Positions 1 through 11,310 of a stretch of 64,000 nt of DNA are shown here, piece after piece. Under the pieces are notes generated by a model, which was not told the DNA's origin, did not search any database, and saw nothing but the letters and a program-made list of their open reading frames with translations. This DNA is from Balaenoptera acutorostrata (lineage: Eukaryota; Chordata; Mammalia; Artiodactyla; Balaenopteridae), in the NCBI RefSeq assembly GCF_949987535.1, contig NC_080079.1, positions 2,108,001 through 2,172,000 on the forward strand. The letters run 5' to 3'. Position 1 is the stretch's first letter; every line of letters begins with the position of its first letter. A program made the translations under genes and the position numbers.

Positions 1-85
1 GTGTGCCTGTTGGCCATCTGCGTGTCTTTGGGAAAATGTCTGTTTAGATCCTTTGCCCATTTCTAATTGGATTTTTTGCTATTAA
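1..85 (-). mobile_element. Ancient L1 fragment (L1M type)
   Basis: The complement matches the L1 ORF2 3' region as I recall it: on the plus strand it reads like the familiar 'tgttggccatctg ... tcctttgcccatttct' stretch of old mammalian L1s in antisense. It is cut by the window edge, so its true length is unknown. There is no intact reading frame. Confidence 0.7.
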
Positions 86-1874
86 TTTTTTTTGAAATTA
101 ATAATTCATTCTTTAGAAAATCATCTAACCATACCATAAAAAGTAGACAGCAACCCCCCCCCCACACTTCATCAGACAGCCAAAATGGTTAGCCTTCTTG
201 CGTGAGCCTCTCATCCTTGTCTACATCGTAATTATTAACTGTCCCTTGGAGTTTATTCTTTCCTAGTACTTTATTACACACAGATTTGCTTTTATGGCAG
301 CAGAGCATGCAAGTGCACATCGGTCACTTAATGAGGCATCTCGAGGATGTGTCCGTTCCCTCGAGCCTCTGCCGGCTCCATCTCGTCTGGGTCCATCCTG
401 CATCGTCCTGCGGCTGGACCATCGTGTTCTTAACTGTCACTTGCCGGATGTTTGCGCTGCTTCTGATTTTCACGATTACAGATGAAGCCCAATTAACTAC
501 TTAAGATGAAGGTAACACTTCGCACTGGGGCCCTATCCCTTCGTGGCTCATGCTGTCTCTCTCCGCGACGGGGCTGCACCACCCTTCCCAAGTGGCCGGC
601 TGTCACAGAGGACTCAGCAAACCTAGTCCTGCCCGAGTGGGAAACTTTACCGAGAACAGACACCACGTGCCCAAGAATCATGCAGTGACAGGTGTGAGTC
701 GAGAATAAGGACTCACGCTGGGAGGCGGGTGAGTTGCTGCACTAGCCCCTGCGGGATTCCCGACGGTGCAGGACGGGGCTGGGGTGGGGCACAGGCGCTG
801 GGACCCCCGTCAAAGTGAGTGAACTCGTCACATCACAGCCCAAGCCTGCTGCCTGGAGCTGGGCCCTGGGGAGGGGATGAGGGGACCCCAGAGCCATCGA
901 GCTGGATCAAGGGCGGGAGATGGATGTCTTCCAGACAGACCAAGGTGGGGGGGGGGGTCATCCTCTGAGTAGACGGTGCAACCAGGGCAGCCGGGCACAC
1001 AGTGCCAACATGGACACTCTGGGCGTGGACAGTGACGGCTGGTACAGCTGTGTCTCCTGGCTGCAAGGACGCCCGAGCTGTGCCCCCGCCACGGGGAATT
1101 CTGTCTTAAAGAGCCAGCAGTAGCCTCTGCCCCCAGGAGAGTTGGAGCGGGTGGGAGCCCGCTGGACCACCCTGGAACGGTGGGCCTGGCGAGGGGTTGT
1201 CAGGGGGTGGAGAGGTAAGGACAGATTGATCAACGTTTCTGGGGGAGACGCTACACGGCAGAGTGGTGTCTGACACAGTCCTCTTAAAAAGAATCTACAG
1301 ACGTCTTCCATCAAACTGTGGGAAATCATCTTAATATTTCCTTCAAAATGTGTTCAATGCATGAAAGAAATACACCCCAGCAGGTGTCTGCTGTCACCTT
1401 GCTAACCCTGGATGTTGACATGGAGACAGCCCAGTGCCGCTGCACCTAGCCTGGGCACCATGCTCTGTCCTGGGTGCCCCGTGGCTCGACTGCCCCACGG
1501 GGTGCCCAGATGGGGACCAGCGTGGGCCATGGGAGCCAGCACCCCTGATTCTCACTTGCAGACATCCGGGAAGGTCACATCTCCCTTCCCTTAGCACAGA
1601 AACATGGCATGTTGGAAAGATCTTTCCTAAATCCTTCTTCTGAGCAGTAAAAACTGAAAATATGGGTAAGGACCCAGGATCTGAACCAAGGGAAATCTAT
1701 CCCTTTGCACTGAATTTCTGTTCTTAGCTGTAGGTTTGGTTGTGTGTTTACTGTGGCAGCTCACATTAGCTAAATACAGTATTTGCAATAACTGGAATAA
1801 AGCTGTGTTATGATCACTATCATTAAATAGAGATTTACGATTGCATTCCGAGGGGCTGTCATGCCCTCTGTCCA
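86..1874. other. Unique DNA, no gene recognised
   Basis: AT-rich at first, with a run of 11 C near 152-162, then GC-rich from about 500. A run of about 11 G lies near 946-957. Open frames here reach only 123 codons, overlap one another on both strands and show no family resemblance. I see no repeat that I can name. Confidence 0.5.
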
Positions 1875-2210
1875 AGGAACGCGTGTAAATCTCTCCGTGG
1901 TACTCCGCGCACCTCTCCCGCACTGGCTTCTCCCCGCGATGGGCCCCTGTGTGCAAGGCGCTGGGAGCCTGGGGCTGCCCCGAGCGCAGGTCGCCGGCAC
2001 CGCCAGCCCACATCTCCCCCGACCCGGGTCGGAGCGTGGTTCACACTGCAGGGTTCTCCACCAGAGCTCACGGGCTGCCGACGGCCGCGCGCCCAGGCGC
2101 TGCTGACCAGGGACGCTCACGGCTCCGCTCACGTTTCAGCTCCTCCCGGATTCACATCCCTGACACTGAGCCTCGCAACGATTCCCCGCCATTGTGTTCG
2201 TCCTGACGTC
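1875..2210. promoter_or_regulatory. CpG-island-like block
   Basis: By hand count this stretch has roughly 36 CpG dinucleotides in about 340 bp at about 64% GC, an observed/expected ratio near 1. Most of the rest of the window is CpG-poor. It includes clusters such as ccgacggccgcgcgccc near 2077-2095. CpG islands of this kind often mark promoters. No known exon is recognisable beside it, so the role is inferred from composition alone. The overlapping open frames are not convincing. Confidence 0.4.
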
Positions 2211-2544
2211 TCAAGCACACACCAGCACAGAAATGTCATCAGCTGGCTAATTCTAAAATAGCATTTTGATCCCTTATCTTTCTGGAGGGTCCACCTCAGG
2301 GCTGATGGAATTGACGTGTGCTTATTACCACGTTTGGGTTCCTGAAACCAAACGGAGTCATTTGAAGGCCCGTCTTGAGCGAGCACGCGGAGGACCATCA
2401 GTCAGGGATCCAGGTCATTTAGAACCATCCCCACCAAGAGCCTGAACACTCACGGCCTTACTGCTGCTCTGGAGACATTGGCATGTCTTCCTGGAAAACG
2501 GTGTTTGGGGGTCAGGGCGGGGTCAGGGTGATGCTAGGAACAGT
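2211..2544. other. Unique DNA, nothing recognised
   Basis: Mixed-composition DNA between the CpG-rich block and a MIR fragment. I see no repeat family, gene or regulatory element that I can support. Confidence 0.4.
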
Positions 2545-2705
2545 AATAATAATTTCCTGGACACTCGCTCTGTATTAGGTTGCAGCATGAATTATTCAGT
2601 GTAACATCTCACCCCTCCAGCAGGTGGGCACCCTCACGATCTACATTTTTTTATAGCTGGAAAAAGCTGAGGGGCGGGAGGTGGCGTAGCTGCCCGGGTC
2701 TCAGG
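2545..2705 (+). mobile_element. MIR SINE fragment
   Basis: Resembles the 3' two-thirds of the mammalian-wide MIR: loss of 'gcaggtgggcaccctcacgatctac ... gctgaggggcgggagg', parallel to the MIR 'cccattttacagatgaggaaactgaggc' motif, then the degenerate 'agctgcccgggtctcag' tail. It is strongly diverged, which suits a MIR. Confidence 0.55.
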
Positions 2706-2984
2706 CTCAGGAGGAGATGAGAGGGGTCTGAGTCTCATGTGATCAAAGGGCTCCACGAAGGGGCTCCTGTTCGTTGCTTCACCATCTCTACTGTCCCTTT
2801 TTAAGTTAAAACAGCAGAAAACTGGGACAGCTCTTTATTTTGCACAAAAGATTTTTACTTTATGGAAAGTTGGGAATGAAAGGGAACAGATGACCCTCTC
2901 GCGCCCTCAGCCCAAGTCTTTGGCGGCACTGAATCCGTGGGGCGCAGGGAAGGGGGGACATTTAGCCCCGTTACAAAAACGAGC
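2706..2984. other. Unique DNA, nothing recognised
   Basis: Spacer between two MIR fragments. It is AT-rich around 2800-2880. No feature can be supported. Confidence 0.4.
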
Positions 2985-3085
2985 ACAACGAAGGGTAGGG
3001 ATGTGAGGTGACCTGCCCCACGTCACCCAGCTAGTGAGTGGCCAAATATGGGTTTGAACCCAGAATGTCTCCTTTGCAAGATTTT
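2985..3085 (+). mobile_element. MIR SINE fragment
   Basis: Contains the recognisable MIR core 'ggtgacctgccccacgtcacccagctagtgagtgg' class of sequence followed by 'gggtttgaacccagaat', matching the MIR consensus order in plus orientation. Confidence 0.7.
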
Positions 3086-3304
3086 TTGCATTTAGGATTC
3101 GATTGGATGCCTTGTGCTGGGGTAGGAAGGGCCGAATGTCTGTATTACATGAAAATTCAGGCATGTGCTTACATATAGTCCATATATGATCAAAGCTTCT
3201 TCTCAAAAGGCTTGATAAATGTTTCTTTTGACAGGGCGTTTCGAGTGCCTTCTGCCATAACTCTTGGTCTCAGTTTTTGGAGCAAGGGCCAAAAGCAAAG
3301 CATG

Positions 3305-3425
3305 AGAATGACTGAATAATTATAACCAATAGTTATTGAGTAATATGCACTACGGCGTTCAAGTGCTACAGCAACCCTCCAGCTCCTGCCTTTTGCAGGT
3401 GAGGGAAATAGGGCTGAGAAAGGCC
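3305..3425 (+). mobile_element. MIR SINE fragment
   Basis: Shows the MIR-like order: position-variable 'gttattgagtaatatgcactacggc', then 'caggtgagggaaatagggctgagaaaggcctgccc', which parallels the MIR 'cagatgaggaaactgaggctcagagaggttaag' block. It is diverged. Confidence 0.5.
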
Positions 3426-5320
3426 TGCCCTTCGTGGGTAGAAGAACCCAGAAGCTGCTTCTCACCAGCCTTCTCACTGCCCTTGGGATGCCTGGGGCTC
3501 CCACCTGCCTGTCCCAGGTGCTGGAGCAGGCCCCCTAAGAGAACCCAGCCGATGGCTGGCCCCCTAAACTGGGGTCTCCTCCCTGACCAGGCCCAGGCAC
3601 TGGCCTTGCCTTGTTCTCCTGGAGTATCCACCCACATGAATCCCAGTTCCAGAAACTGGGTCTCCATCCCGAATCCATGAATCTGAGTCCTCCGCCTAGA
3701 CCAAGTTCCTCCTTACCTGCCAATTTTGCAGGACCTGACAGCCTGCAGCAAACAATCCATCCCCAGGTGGATCCCCAGGACCTATGTGGGGAGCTGCACA
3801 TTTCCAATGATCCACATTCTTGGGCACCTCATCCTGTGTCTCGAGCTGTCTGGTCTCTCCAGCCCCACACACACCAGCCCCGGCCTATGGTCCTGGCTCC
3901 GAGGCCTCCCAGGTCATTCACTCGGGCCCTTGACAAAGGTCCCGTCCCTGCTTAATCTATTCTATTCGATGATGAGAAGCGATCTCCCCCTTCCCAGGCC
4001 CCTCTAGGCTCTTTGTTCTTGTATAAACGAGAATGCTTTCCCATCCTACTTGGTAGGAAGCTTCTTTATCCTTCGCATAATTACAACTGCGATGATCACT
4101 TCTTGTCTCTCAGTAGGAATCTGTTTATTCCTCCGTGTAAACTTTCCTGTCTTGCCGTTTAATTTCCATTCACAGTGAAAAAAAGATACAAGCACGTTTC
4201 ATTTCACCCAAACATTTAAAAAATGGGTATCACTTTTGTTTCTTCTGAATTTTATTACCTCTGCAAATCACATAATTACTTTCCCTTTTTTCTTAACAGA
4301 TGAGAAAGTGCAAGTCTCTGTAATTACAGGTTGGATCCAAATGCCATGATTTCAGATGATCCATTACCGACGTTTTCTGGTGCTCAGAACTCACTTCCTT
4401 ACTCGGAAGGAGAGGCGTATCCCTCAGGACAGTCCTGGTGGTCCTGCTGTGACACCTGGAGCAGTCAACGGTTTGAAAAGAGAGAGTTCATTTTTTCACT
4501 CATGGGACATGTCCCCTGGGGGTCCACGGGGCTGTGCTCTGCCAGGGGCCGTGGCAGAGGGACAAGGGACGTGGCAGGAAAGATGCTGAACCTGAAGGCA
4601 GAACCTCTCCAGGGCGAGGCTCAGAAAGTGCGGATGGTAGCAGTCTACACAGGCAAGAAACCCGACTCAGGTTTTGCAAAAACAGGCGCAGAGAGATCAT
4701 TCACTTGTCCAGGAACAGCCAATAGCACAGCCAGAACGAGAACGCACACCTCCTCTCTCCCGGCTCAGCCAGAATTCCAACACATCACTCCATTCACCAC
4801 AACTCTCCCCATCCATCCAGGTGGGCACATAACCCCACACAGCCCTCAAGTTTAGGGTTCCCCTGCCTGGCTATCCATGACCTCCAGACGTTTAGTAGAT
4901 GGGAGTTTTATTGCAATGGCATTAGGTGTGCATCTATATGACTGTGACCTGTTGAAACCTCAAAGCGCCCAAGAAGAGCCCTCTAAGACCAGGACTGAGG
5001 GCTGGAAGGGCAGGCAGCTGGGTAGCCCCAGGAATAGGTTATCTGGCTCAGAGGAGATGAAAGCAGAAAAAGATAAGGACTGTTGTCCTGCCTTGGTGTG
5101 ACCACTGTCAATTTTCATGACCCTTGGAGGCAGAGCCAATGGACCCTCTTGGGGCCATTATCACCAGGCTCCCAATTGGCTGAATGTTGAATTCAGCTGT
5201 ACCTTCACCCGTGCACACACACAGGAGTAACTGTGGCCCATCTCTCAGCGTCTGGCCTGCTCAGTCGTATATAACGAGGTCAGTGCTGTCGCTCACATTC
5301 CAACTACTTAAATGCTGGAA
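3426..5320. other. Unique DNA, no gene recognised
   Basis: Proline- and serine-rich open frames of up to 174 codons (4331-4855, plus) are present. They show no recognisable domain or signal peptide and no splice-supported continuation. A polypyrimidine tract ending in aacag near 4286-4300 resembles a splice acceptor, but the downstream frame is not convincing. No repeats can be named. Confidence 0.45.
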
Positions 5321-5321
5321 T

Positions 5322-5408
5322 AAAGAGTATTGATCCTGATTGTAAAGCAATTATACTCCAATAAAGATGTTAAAAAAAAATTTTTTTTTTAAAAGAGTAT
5401 CGATCCTG
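5322..5408 (+). mobile_element. 53-bp L1 3' end insertion with target-site duplications
   Basis: Positions 5339-5391 hold only the last few dozen bases of an artiodactyl/cetacean L1 3' UTR (tgtaaagcaattatactcca, then the polyadenylation signal aataaa) plus an A-rich/T-rich tail. The same 3' end occurs at 12795-12830 and, in antisense, at 27640-27680 and 54021-54070. It is flanked by a 17-bp direct repeat, aaagagtat(t/c)gatcctg, at 5322-5338 and 5392-5408 (16/17 match). This is the hallmark of target-primed reverse transcription that stopped almost at once. Confidence 0.85.
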
Positions 5409-7264
5409 TATACACTGCTGGGTCAAGTTACCACCGCCAAGAATAATCACAGCCATTCCTGTGTTACAGCCTGCACACCTAGAAGCAGTGTTTGTAGTAA
5501 GGGGTGTTTATTCCAAGGCTCTTTTTGCTCCGGTCCACAAAGCCTGAGGTTTTCGGCTTCGAAAACAATGGCAACTAGAAATGAGATTGGGAAACTCGAA
5601 TTCCATTCTGGTTGAGGTCTTCATTTTATAATTAGTTCTGGGTGACAGTGACTAGGTCTGAATAATAAAACCACACACTTCACTTACAGAGGCATCGCAA
5701 CAGATCGTAAACCACCTCGCTGGTCATCCTAGCGTGACGGATGTTATTCCTGTCTGCGGACCCCGTGTGCCACCCTGAGTCTGGAAGGGTACGCAGCTCC
5801 TGTCTCCTTGCCGGGAAAACTGGCTACTTTGCTCAGGAGATACGTCTTATATGCAGGATGAAGGGAGGAGTCATACTTAGCAAGTCATGGATATCCCATT
5901 AACACGGGAACTGGGTAGCTCTCCCTGGGACAGCTGTGCCAGTGGCAACGGGATGCACCGCAGAGGCACCTCAGGGATCTTCCGGCTACTGAAGAATCAG
6001 ACGGTGAGCATCGCTTGGTGATAACTAGTGCACGTCAAAAAAACTCTTCTTTCTGGCTTTGTGAAATAAACATGGTCGTGCCAGCAGGCGGGATGCATTC
6101 AAAACCTAAACAGTCCTTTGCAAGGGAAGGAAGAAGCGCTGAGTTTGTTCTGCTGCTTTGACAGAATGTTCTCCGCAGTTGCAACAGTAATGATTTCAGC
6201 AGCATCAATCTCTGTGTTACTAATGACAATTATGGCCACCCAGAGGCTCCGGGTAATTCGTTCCAGACACTGGGATGCCTCTGGGAGCATCCTCGCTGAT
6301 TTTATGCTCAGTCAGTTATGTCTGCAGGTGAGGAAAATGTCAGCACATTTAACTTTAATAAAGGGGCTTTCCCCAAACAGCACCCCCACTGATTGCATCC
6401 CCATTATTTGGGAAAAATAAATACCACGTGAGGGTCCCCAAACCTCAGAGTCACCAGTCCAGGCAAATAAACCTAAAAGACAAAAGTAAATAAAAGCAGG
6501 AAGGCCCAGGCAAAGCATCACAGAAATGAATGCATGTGAAGGCAGTGCACCACAGCCATGTCCTGAGCAGAGAAAGGTGAAAGGGAAGCAGGTCAATCTG
6601 GGAAGACTTCTTGAAGGAGGCATGTTAGACAGTTTGATGGACAATGTGGTTTCAGTTGTCAGAGACGGGAGAGGGCAGAGCAAGTGTTGAGGCAAGAACC
6701 AAGCTGAGGGCAGGGTTTGGGGAAATTTGTTTGACTGAGCCTGGAAATGGGGTCACGTCCCAAGAAGGAGGGGCAGCCCAGCAGGAGGGAAGATGGAAGG
6801 TGCACGAGTGGCAGAACGGTGCACACGGGGTTCAGAAGGCAGGACGGCCCCTTGACCCGGCTCCCAGCCCTCCTCTTCCTCCGACCCTCCTGGATTGGAC
6901 TCCATTTTCTGTTGCGTGTCTGTGCTGGAGTGTTTTGACATGAAGAACAGTGTCTGAGATCCCAGCTCACCAGCTAGAGCCACGGGGGAGTGTCAGCTGA
7001 CAACCACCCTGGTCATGCGTGCAGCATCCGTCAGCCTGTGGCTCTACGGACAAGACAGCGCTGGGTGCCCATGGCTCTCGGGACCCCTTCCTGCAAATAG
7101 TCTGATGGACTCCAGGTTACCGAACGGAGGTACTGGTGACACCCAATAACAAGCCACCATTGTGACTCTGCCAGTAACAGAACTGCCGTCCACCCCCCTA
7201 GAGCTGGGCACCGGGCCAGTGCACAGCAGTGCTGATCAACAGAAGAACCCTGAACAGTGGGTAT
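5409..7264. other. Unique DNA, no gene recognised
   Basis: Mixed-composition DNA. Open frames of at most 127 codons overlap on both strands and resemble no protein I know. No repeat or RNA gene is identified. Confidence 0.45.
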
Positions 7265-7265
7265 C

Positions 7266-7598
7266 TGTTGAGGACTGAATGCTTGTGTCCCCCAAATTCC
7301 CATGTTGAAATCCTAACCCCAGTGATGGTGTTAGGAGGCAGGGCTTTTGGGAAGTGATAGGTCATGAGGGTGGGGCCCCCACGAAAGGATTAGTACCCTT
7401 ATAAGAGACCCCATAGAGCCCTCTGGACCTCTCTCCATCCACCACATGAGGACACAGGAGAAACCAGCCATCTGCAACCGGGAAGGGGGTTCTCACCAGG
7501 CCCCGGCCACGCTGGCACCCTGATTTCAGACTTCCAGTCCCCAGAACTGAGAAGTAAATTCCATGGCACTTTTGTTATAGCAGCCGCAACCAAGACAG
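7266..7598 (+). mobile_element. ERVL-MaLR LTR (MST/MLT1 type)
   Basis: Plus-oriented LTR with the MaLR order of landmarks: 'gactgaatgcttgtgtccccc', 'ttcccatgttgaaatcctaacccc', 'ggtcatgagggtggggcc', 'ttagtacccttataagagacc', 'catgaggacacaggagaaa', 'tgatttcagacttccag', and a terminal 'tatagcagccgcaaccaagacag'. It is a solo LTR without internal sequence. The last copy of 'aataaa'-like sequence has degenerated. Confidence 0.8.
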
Positions 7599-7715
7599 GA
7601 TTAAAGAAACCAGGCTCAGAGAATTGAAATGACTGGTCCCAGGTCACACAGCTGGGTGCCTGAGTTGGGACTTGAAAGCAAGTCTATCTGATCCAATGCC
7701 CGTGCTCTGTTCTGT
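7599..7715 (+). mobile_element. MIR SINE fragment
   Basis: Contains the MIR core order 'aggctcagagaattgaaatgactggtcccaggtcacacagctgg' followed by 'ttgggacttgaaagcaagtctatctgatcc'. It abuts the MaLR LTR directly, so the LTR probably inserted into or beside this older MIR. Confidence 0.75.
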
Positions 7716-9324
7716 GACGTCCCCACCTCCCCTTCCCTCAGTGACTAGTGAGGCTGGAAGAAGACAAGTTCCAGAGGCTGAAGGCGATGGAGCTCTGGCT
7801 GGTGCTGGCCACAGTGAGCAAAGGCCCCCTTTTGTTCCTGTCACATCTCCTTCAGTTCAGGCTCCCGAGCTCTGAGCACGGGAAGAGCAGCCAGCTGCCA
7901 AGGTCCGGAGCCTGGACCCAGGTCTGGCTGGTTCTTATTCAGGCCCCTGCTCAGCTGGCTGTGGACTTGACCCTGTCCTTCTACAGAGCCGCACTGCTGA
8001 CGGCTGGCTCCCACCTACTGTCTCCCCACATCCGGAGAGACACCCCAGTGCCCCCTCCCCTTCCTCTCAGAACTGCCCCTCTCCTCACGGGACCCTCAGA
8101 ACCTTGTCTAACAGGTAACAGCCCGTGAATGGAGGTTGATGTCTGTATAGGAAACTCACCTGGTTGGGGAGCAGTGGTTACTTCTGCCTGTAGGTTTTTT
8201 TCTCCCCTTTTTTCCAAAAAGCAAAATAACTGGGATAACCTCCCACACCCCCAACTTCCCTGCCAGGCTTCACTCTGATCCCTGAGGATGATGTTGGAAG
8301 CCAGCTAGAATCCCCTGGCTTAGAGCTGCATTTGCAGGGGTAATCTCTGTTCTTCTCTCCTCCTGACCCTTATTATTCCATCCGTGTTTCCTGGGAGAGT
8401 CTCTTTGCACTGGAGTTTTTAGGTAACCAGATCCTGAGGGGTGTTGAACATCAGCCCAGATGAACAGAGTACCTGTCTCCCAGAGATGAGCACCGTCTGA
8501 CAGGCTTGGGTCTCGTCAAGGTGGGGAGGATGGAAGGTCCTCTGTTTGTGTGCAGGACAGCTGGATCTTGTTAGGTGGAGACAGGCTGTGTTTGCACAGT
8601 ACAGAAGTGCCCGTGTGACAAGTGCGTGTGGGCTCACAGCGGCTAAAGGGCTGTGCGCTGGCAATCACGTGGCTGTCTCCAGCCGCAGCCCACTCTCCTC
8701 TCCTCTGCTTTGTGATGCTGCGGTCCCGCTCTTCCAACCACATTCCTGGTTCTCCAGCCAGCTCCATGGTAGGCTCTGCCAAGAGGAGATGCCAGAGAGA
8801 CGGACCGTCAGGCTGAGACGTAAGGAGGGGATCGCTCCCCCTGTTTGCTTCTTGTTTCCTTCCTATTGGTAGTCTAGGGTGGTTCCTGGGACTGTCACCC
8901 TAGCAAGAAGTCTTCCCTGCGCGGGAAGTGGTTCCTATAGATGAAACCAGTTTGCAGCCTTTCCCAGACCAGCAGGGTCAGCCCGTCACACTGAGCACAC
9001 ACCCTCTCCTCACAGCTCTGGGTCTCAGCCCCCAGGACCCCTCCTCCAGCTGGCCAGCACCCACCTCCGAGGTCTGAGGTTCGCTCTGAGGGAACCACCT
9101 TCTCAGTTCCAAGTCTTAATCATCCCCACCTCTCCCGTATCCTCCTCTAGCAGTGGCTTTGGCAGTTATTACCTCTGTAACACTTCAGCATCTTCTATTT
9201 ATCAGTCACCTACTTAACAACTTTATATCGTTATCCTGCTTTAGTAGCTGGTACAGTTTTTGCCTCCTGATCAGCCACTAATTAGCACACAGCCTTATAA
9301 AAATTACACCTGCTAAGAGGGGCA
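7716..9324. other. Unique DNA, no gene recognised
   Basis: GC-moderate DNA with overlapping non-homologous open frames of up to 126 codons. I see no repeat family, RNA gene or convincing exon. Confidence 0.45.
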
Positions 9325-9558
9325 GAGCCCAGCAGGGAGGGGCAGGGGCTCCAGAGCCAGTATGCCCAGGCTTATTACCCCCGGGCTCTGCCAGTGACCT
9401 TGGAAAAGTGACATGAACTTCCTGGTCCTTTATGTTCTAATCCATGAGGTTGGGGTCTACTTCATAGGCTTCACAGGCTGAGGATTCAGGCAGTTAAAAG
9501 ATACCAAGGACCAAGACCATCCCTGGAACATAAAGAGTGCTAAATAAACATTAGTTGC
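9325..9558 (+). mobile_element. MIR SINE, nearly full length
   Basis: Plus-oriented MIR with its 5' tRNA-like part ('ggctccagagccagtatgcccagg'), the core ('ggctctgccagtgaccttggaaaagtgacatgaacttcc'), and the 3' end ('cctggaacataaagagtgctaaataaacattagttgcc'). The tail runs straight into the ATT microsatellite that follows, as is typical of MIR 3' ends. Confidence 0.8.

Positions 9559-9603
<45 letters not shown>
9559..9603. repeat. (ATT)n microsatellite
   Basis: About 14 nearly perfect ATT units at the 3' end of the preceding MIR. The MIR consensus itself ends in a short ATT-rich stretch, so the array probably grew from that seed. The polyleucine-like and polyisoleucine-like frames across it are artefacts. 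Confidence 0.95.
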
Positions 9604-9606
<3 letters not shown>

Positions 9607-10837
9607 GTAAGAGTAATAATAAAATAATAAAAATGCAGGAAAGTACTCTACCAAAAAATAATCCCCATATCCTAACCATTATTAATATTATATTAATATC
9701 AATGAAGACTTCTTTGTACCTATATACAGATAGAATAGAAACTATGTGTATGGGAGAATAACATTTTACTATAAAAGAATCATAATATACAATACTGTTT
9801 AATAAGTATATTAAGTTTGACTTTACCAGAATTAAACCAAAAAAAGAATAGAGGTAAAGCTGAGGAAATTGCTGATTTTTAGGTAAATATCTCTTTATAT
9901 TTTTTTCCTACAACATCCCTCTGAGATTTTAAAAAATAAAAACATTATGAAAAATACTGAGGCTTTAGTCCTTTGTTTAGATAAAGTTTCCATTTTGCTC
10001 AGTAATGATTGACTCACTTTGCTGGGAGAAGAGATTTAAAAGGCATAGAATTTTATCCACTCACTTCTCGCCTCTTTCCATTTTTGTAAGTGCTGGTGTT
10101 ACTATCTTGATTGTTATTGTCAAGGTTTAGAAAGCATTCTGTTCTATAACTGTAATTCTCACAGGTGTTTATTATCACTGCTCCCACAAGTCTCTGTAAC
10201 ACAGATGTTCCATTCCCGAGAGCTCGCTTTTTATTCATCTCTCAGTTTTCAAAATTCTTGTCAAACAGACATTTCAAGAGGATGTACGGCTGCAATATTC
10301 CCTGAGAAATCCCGGGCTGCGCGATCGGGCTGCTGGTCCGTAACACTGGGTATCATCACGGTGTGAGCACATCTGTGCTGGATTCAGGGGCGCCTCTTTC
10401 GCTCATCACTGTTTTCTTAAACGGATCACCAAAATGTCCTACAGTGAGTTAAAAATGGGTCCATTTGCAAAGTGCTGTCTGCCCAGCGGTCTCACGAATG
10501 CAACGAAAACTTGCTTGGGTTGGCCATAGCGACAGATGGCGTGGGCGCCCCAGCTCCAGGTCTGCTGTTCCAAGAGGAAGCGCTCATCCCGAGGGGTCCC
10601 TTCCCAGGACCTGCTCTGATGGAGGATGTAAGTCCTGGAGGGCTCACCTCAGCGGTGGATGGAGGGGGCACCAAGGCCCCAGAATGAGGCCCTTCATTCC
10701 TCCCCACACATCCAGGCTCCCATTTGAGACAATTTCCCTGAATCTCAAGAACCCCCTTTCCTTGTAGCGTATCTTGGGGCGCATTTCTCATAGAAGTGCA
10801 TTCTCCTAGCTTTTGTTTTTCTGAAAGCATCTCTTCC
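9604..10837. other. Unique DNA, AT-rich then GC-rich
   Basis: AT-rich from 9604 to about 10250, then GC-moderate to 10800. No repeat that I can name and no supported exon. Confidence 0.45.
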
Positions 10838-11310
10838 TTTTTAAAAAATCAACTTCAAGGTATAATTTGCACATAATAAAACTCACCTGTATTAAGTGAA
10901 CAGTTGAGAGTTTTGACAAAAGTGCTCATCCATGTAACCACCCCCACAAGCAGAATAAAGAGCCCCCCAAAGTCTCTCACGCCCCCTTGCATTTGGTTTC
11001 CAGGCCACCATCCACCCAGCCTCGTGCAATCCCTGATTTACCTTCCGTCACCACATTGGTTTTGTCTCTCTAGAATTTCACATAAACAGGATCACAAAGC
11101 ACACACTCTTGTGTGTCTGGCTGCTGGCACTCAGCACACTGGCCTTGGGGTCGATCACGGTTGAATCAGCAGTTCACTGTCAGTATTGCCATGAGGCATC
11201 CCATCATGCAAATACGCCCCCTCTTTACTATTCACCTTCACGGATGTCTGTCGCTTCTCATGTTCGTGCCTTCATCTTTGAACAACAATGTAACTGGGCA
11301 TAAGTGTCCA
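10838..11310 (-). mobile_element. Ancient L1 3' UTR fragment (L1M type)
   Basis: The plus strand reads as antisense of an old L1 3' end: 'cttcaaggtataatttgcacataataaaactcacc', 'gttttgacaaaagtgctcatccatgtaaccacc', 'ttccaggccacc', 'attggttttgtctctctagaatttcacataaacaggatcac', 'tgtgtctggctgctggcactcagca'. This order matches the 3' UTR of L1M elements. The right boundary is fuzzy. Confidence 0.7.

Noticed and set aside
4280..4340. Possible splice acceptor near 4300 followed by a 174-codon frame
   Set aside because: A polypyrimidine tract with AG is common by chance, and the frame downstream has no recognisable protein features or matching donor.
9457..9761. Frames with long Leu or Ile runs
   Set aside because: They are translations of the ATT microsatellite.
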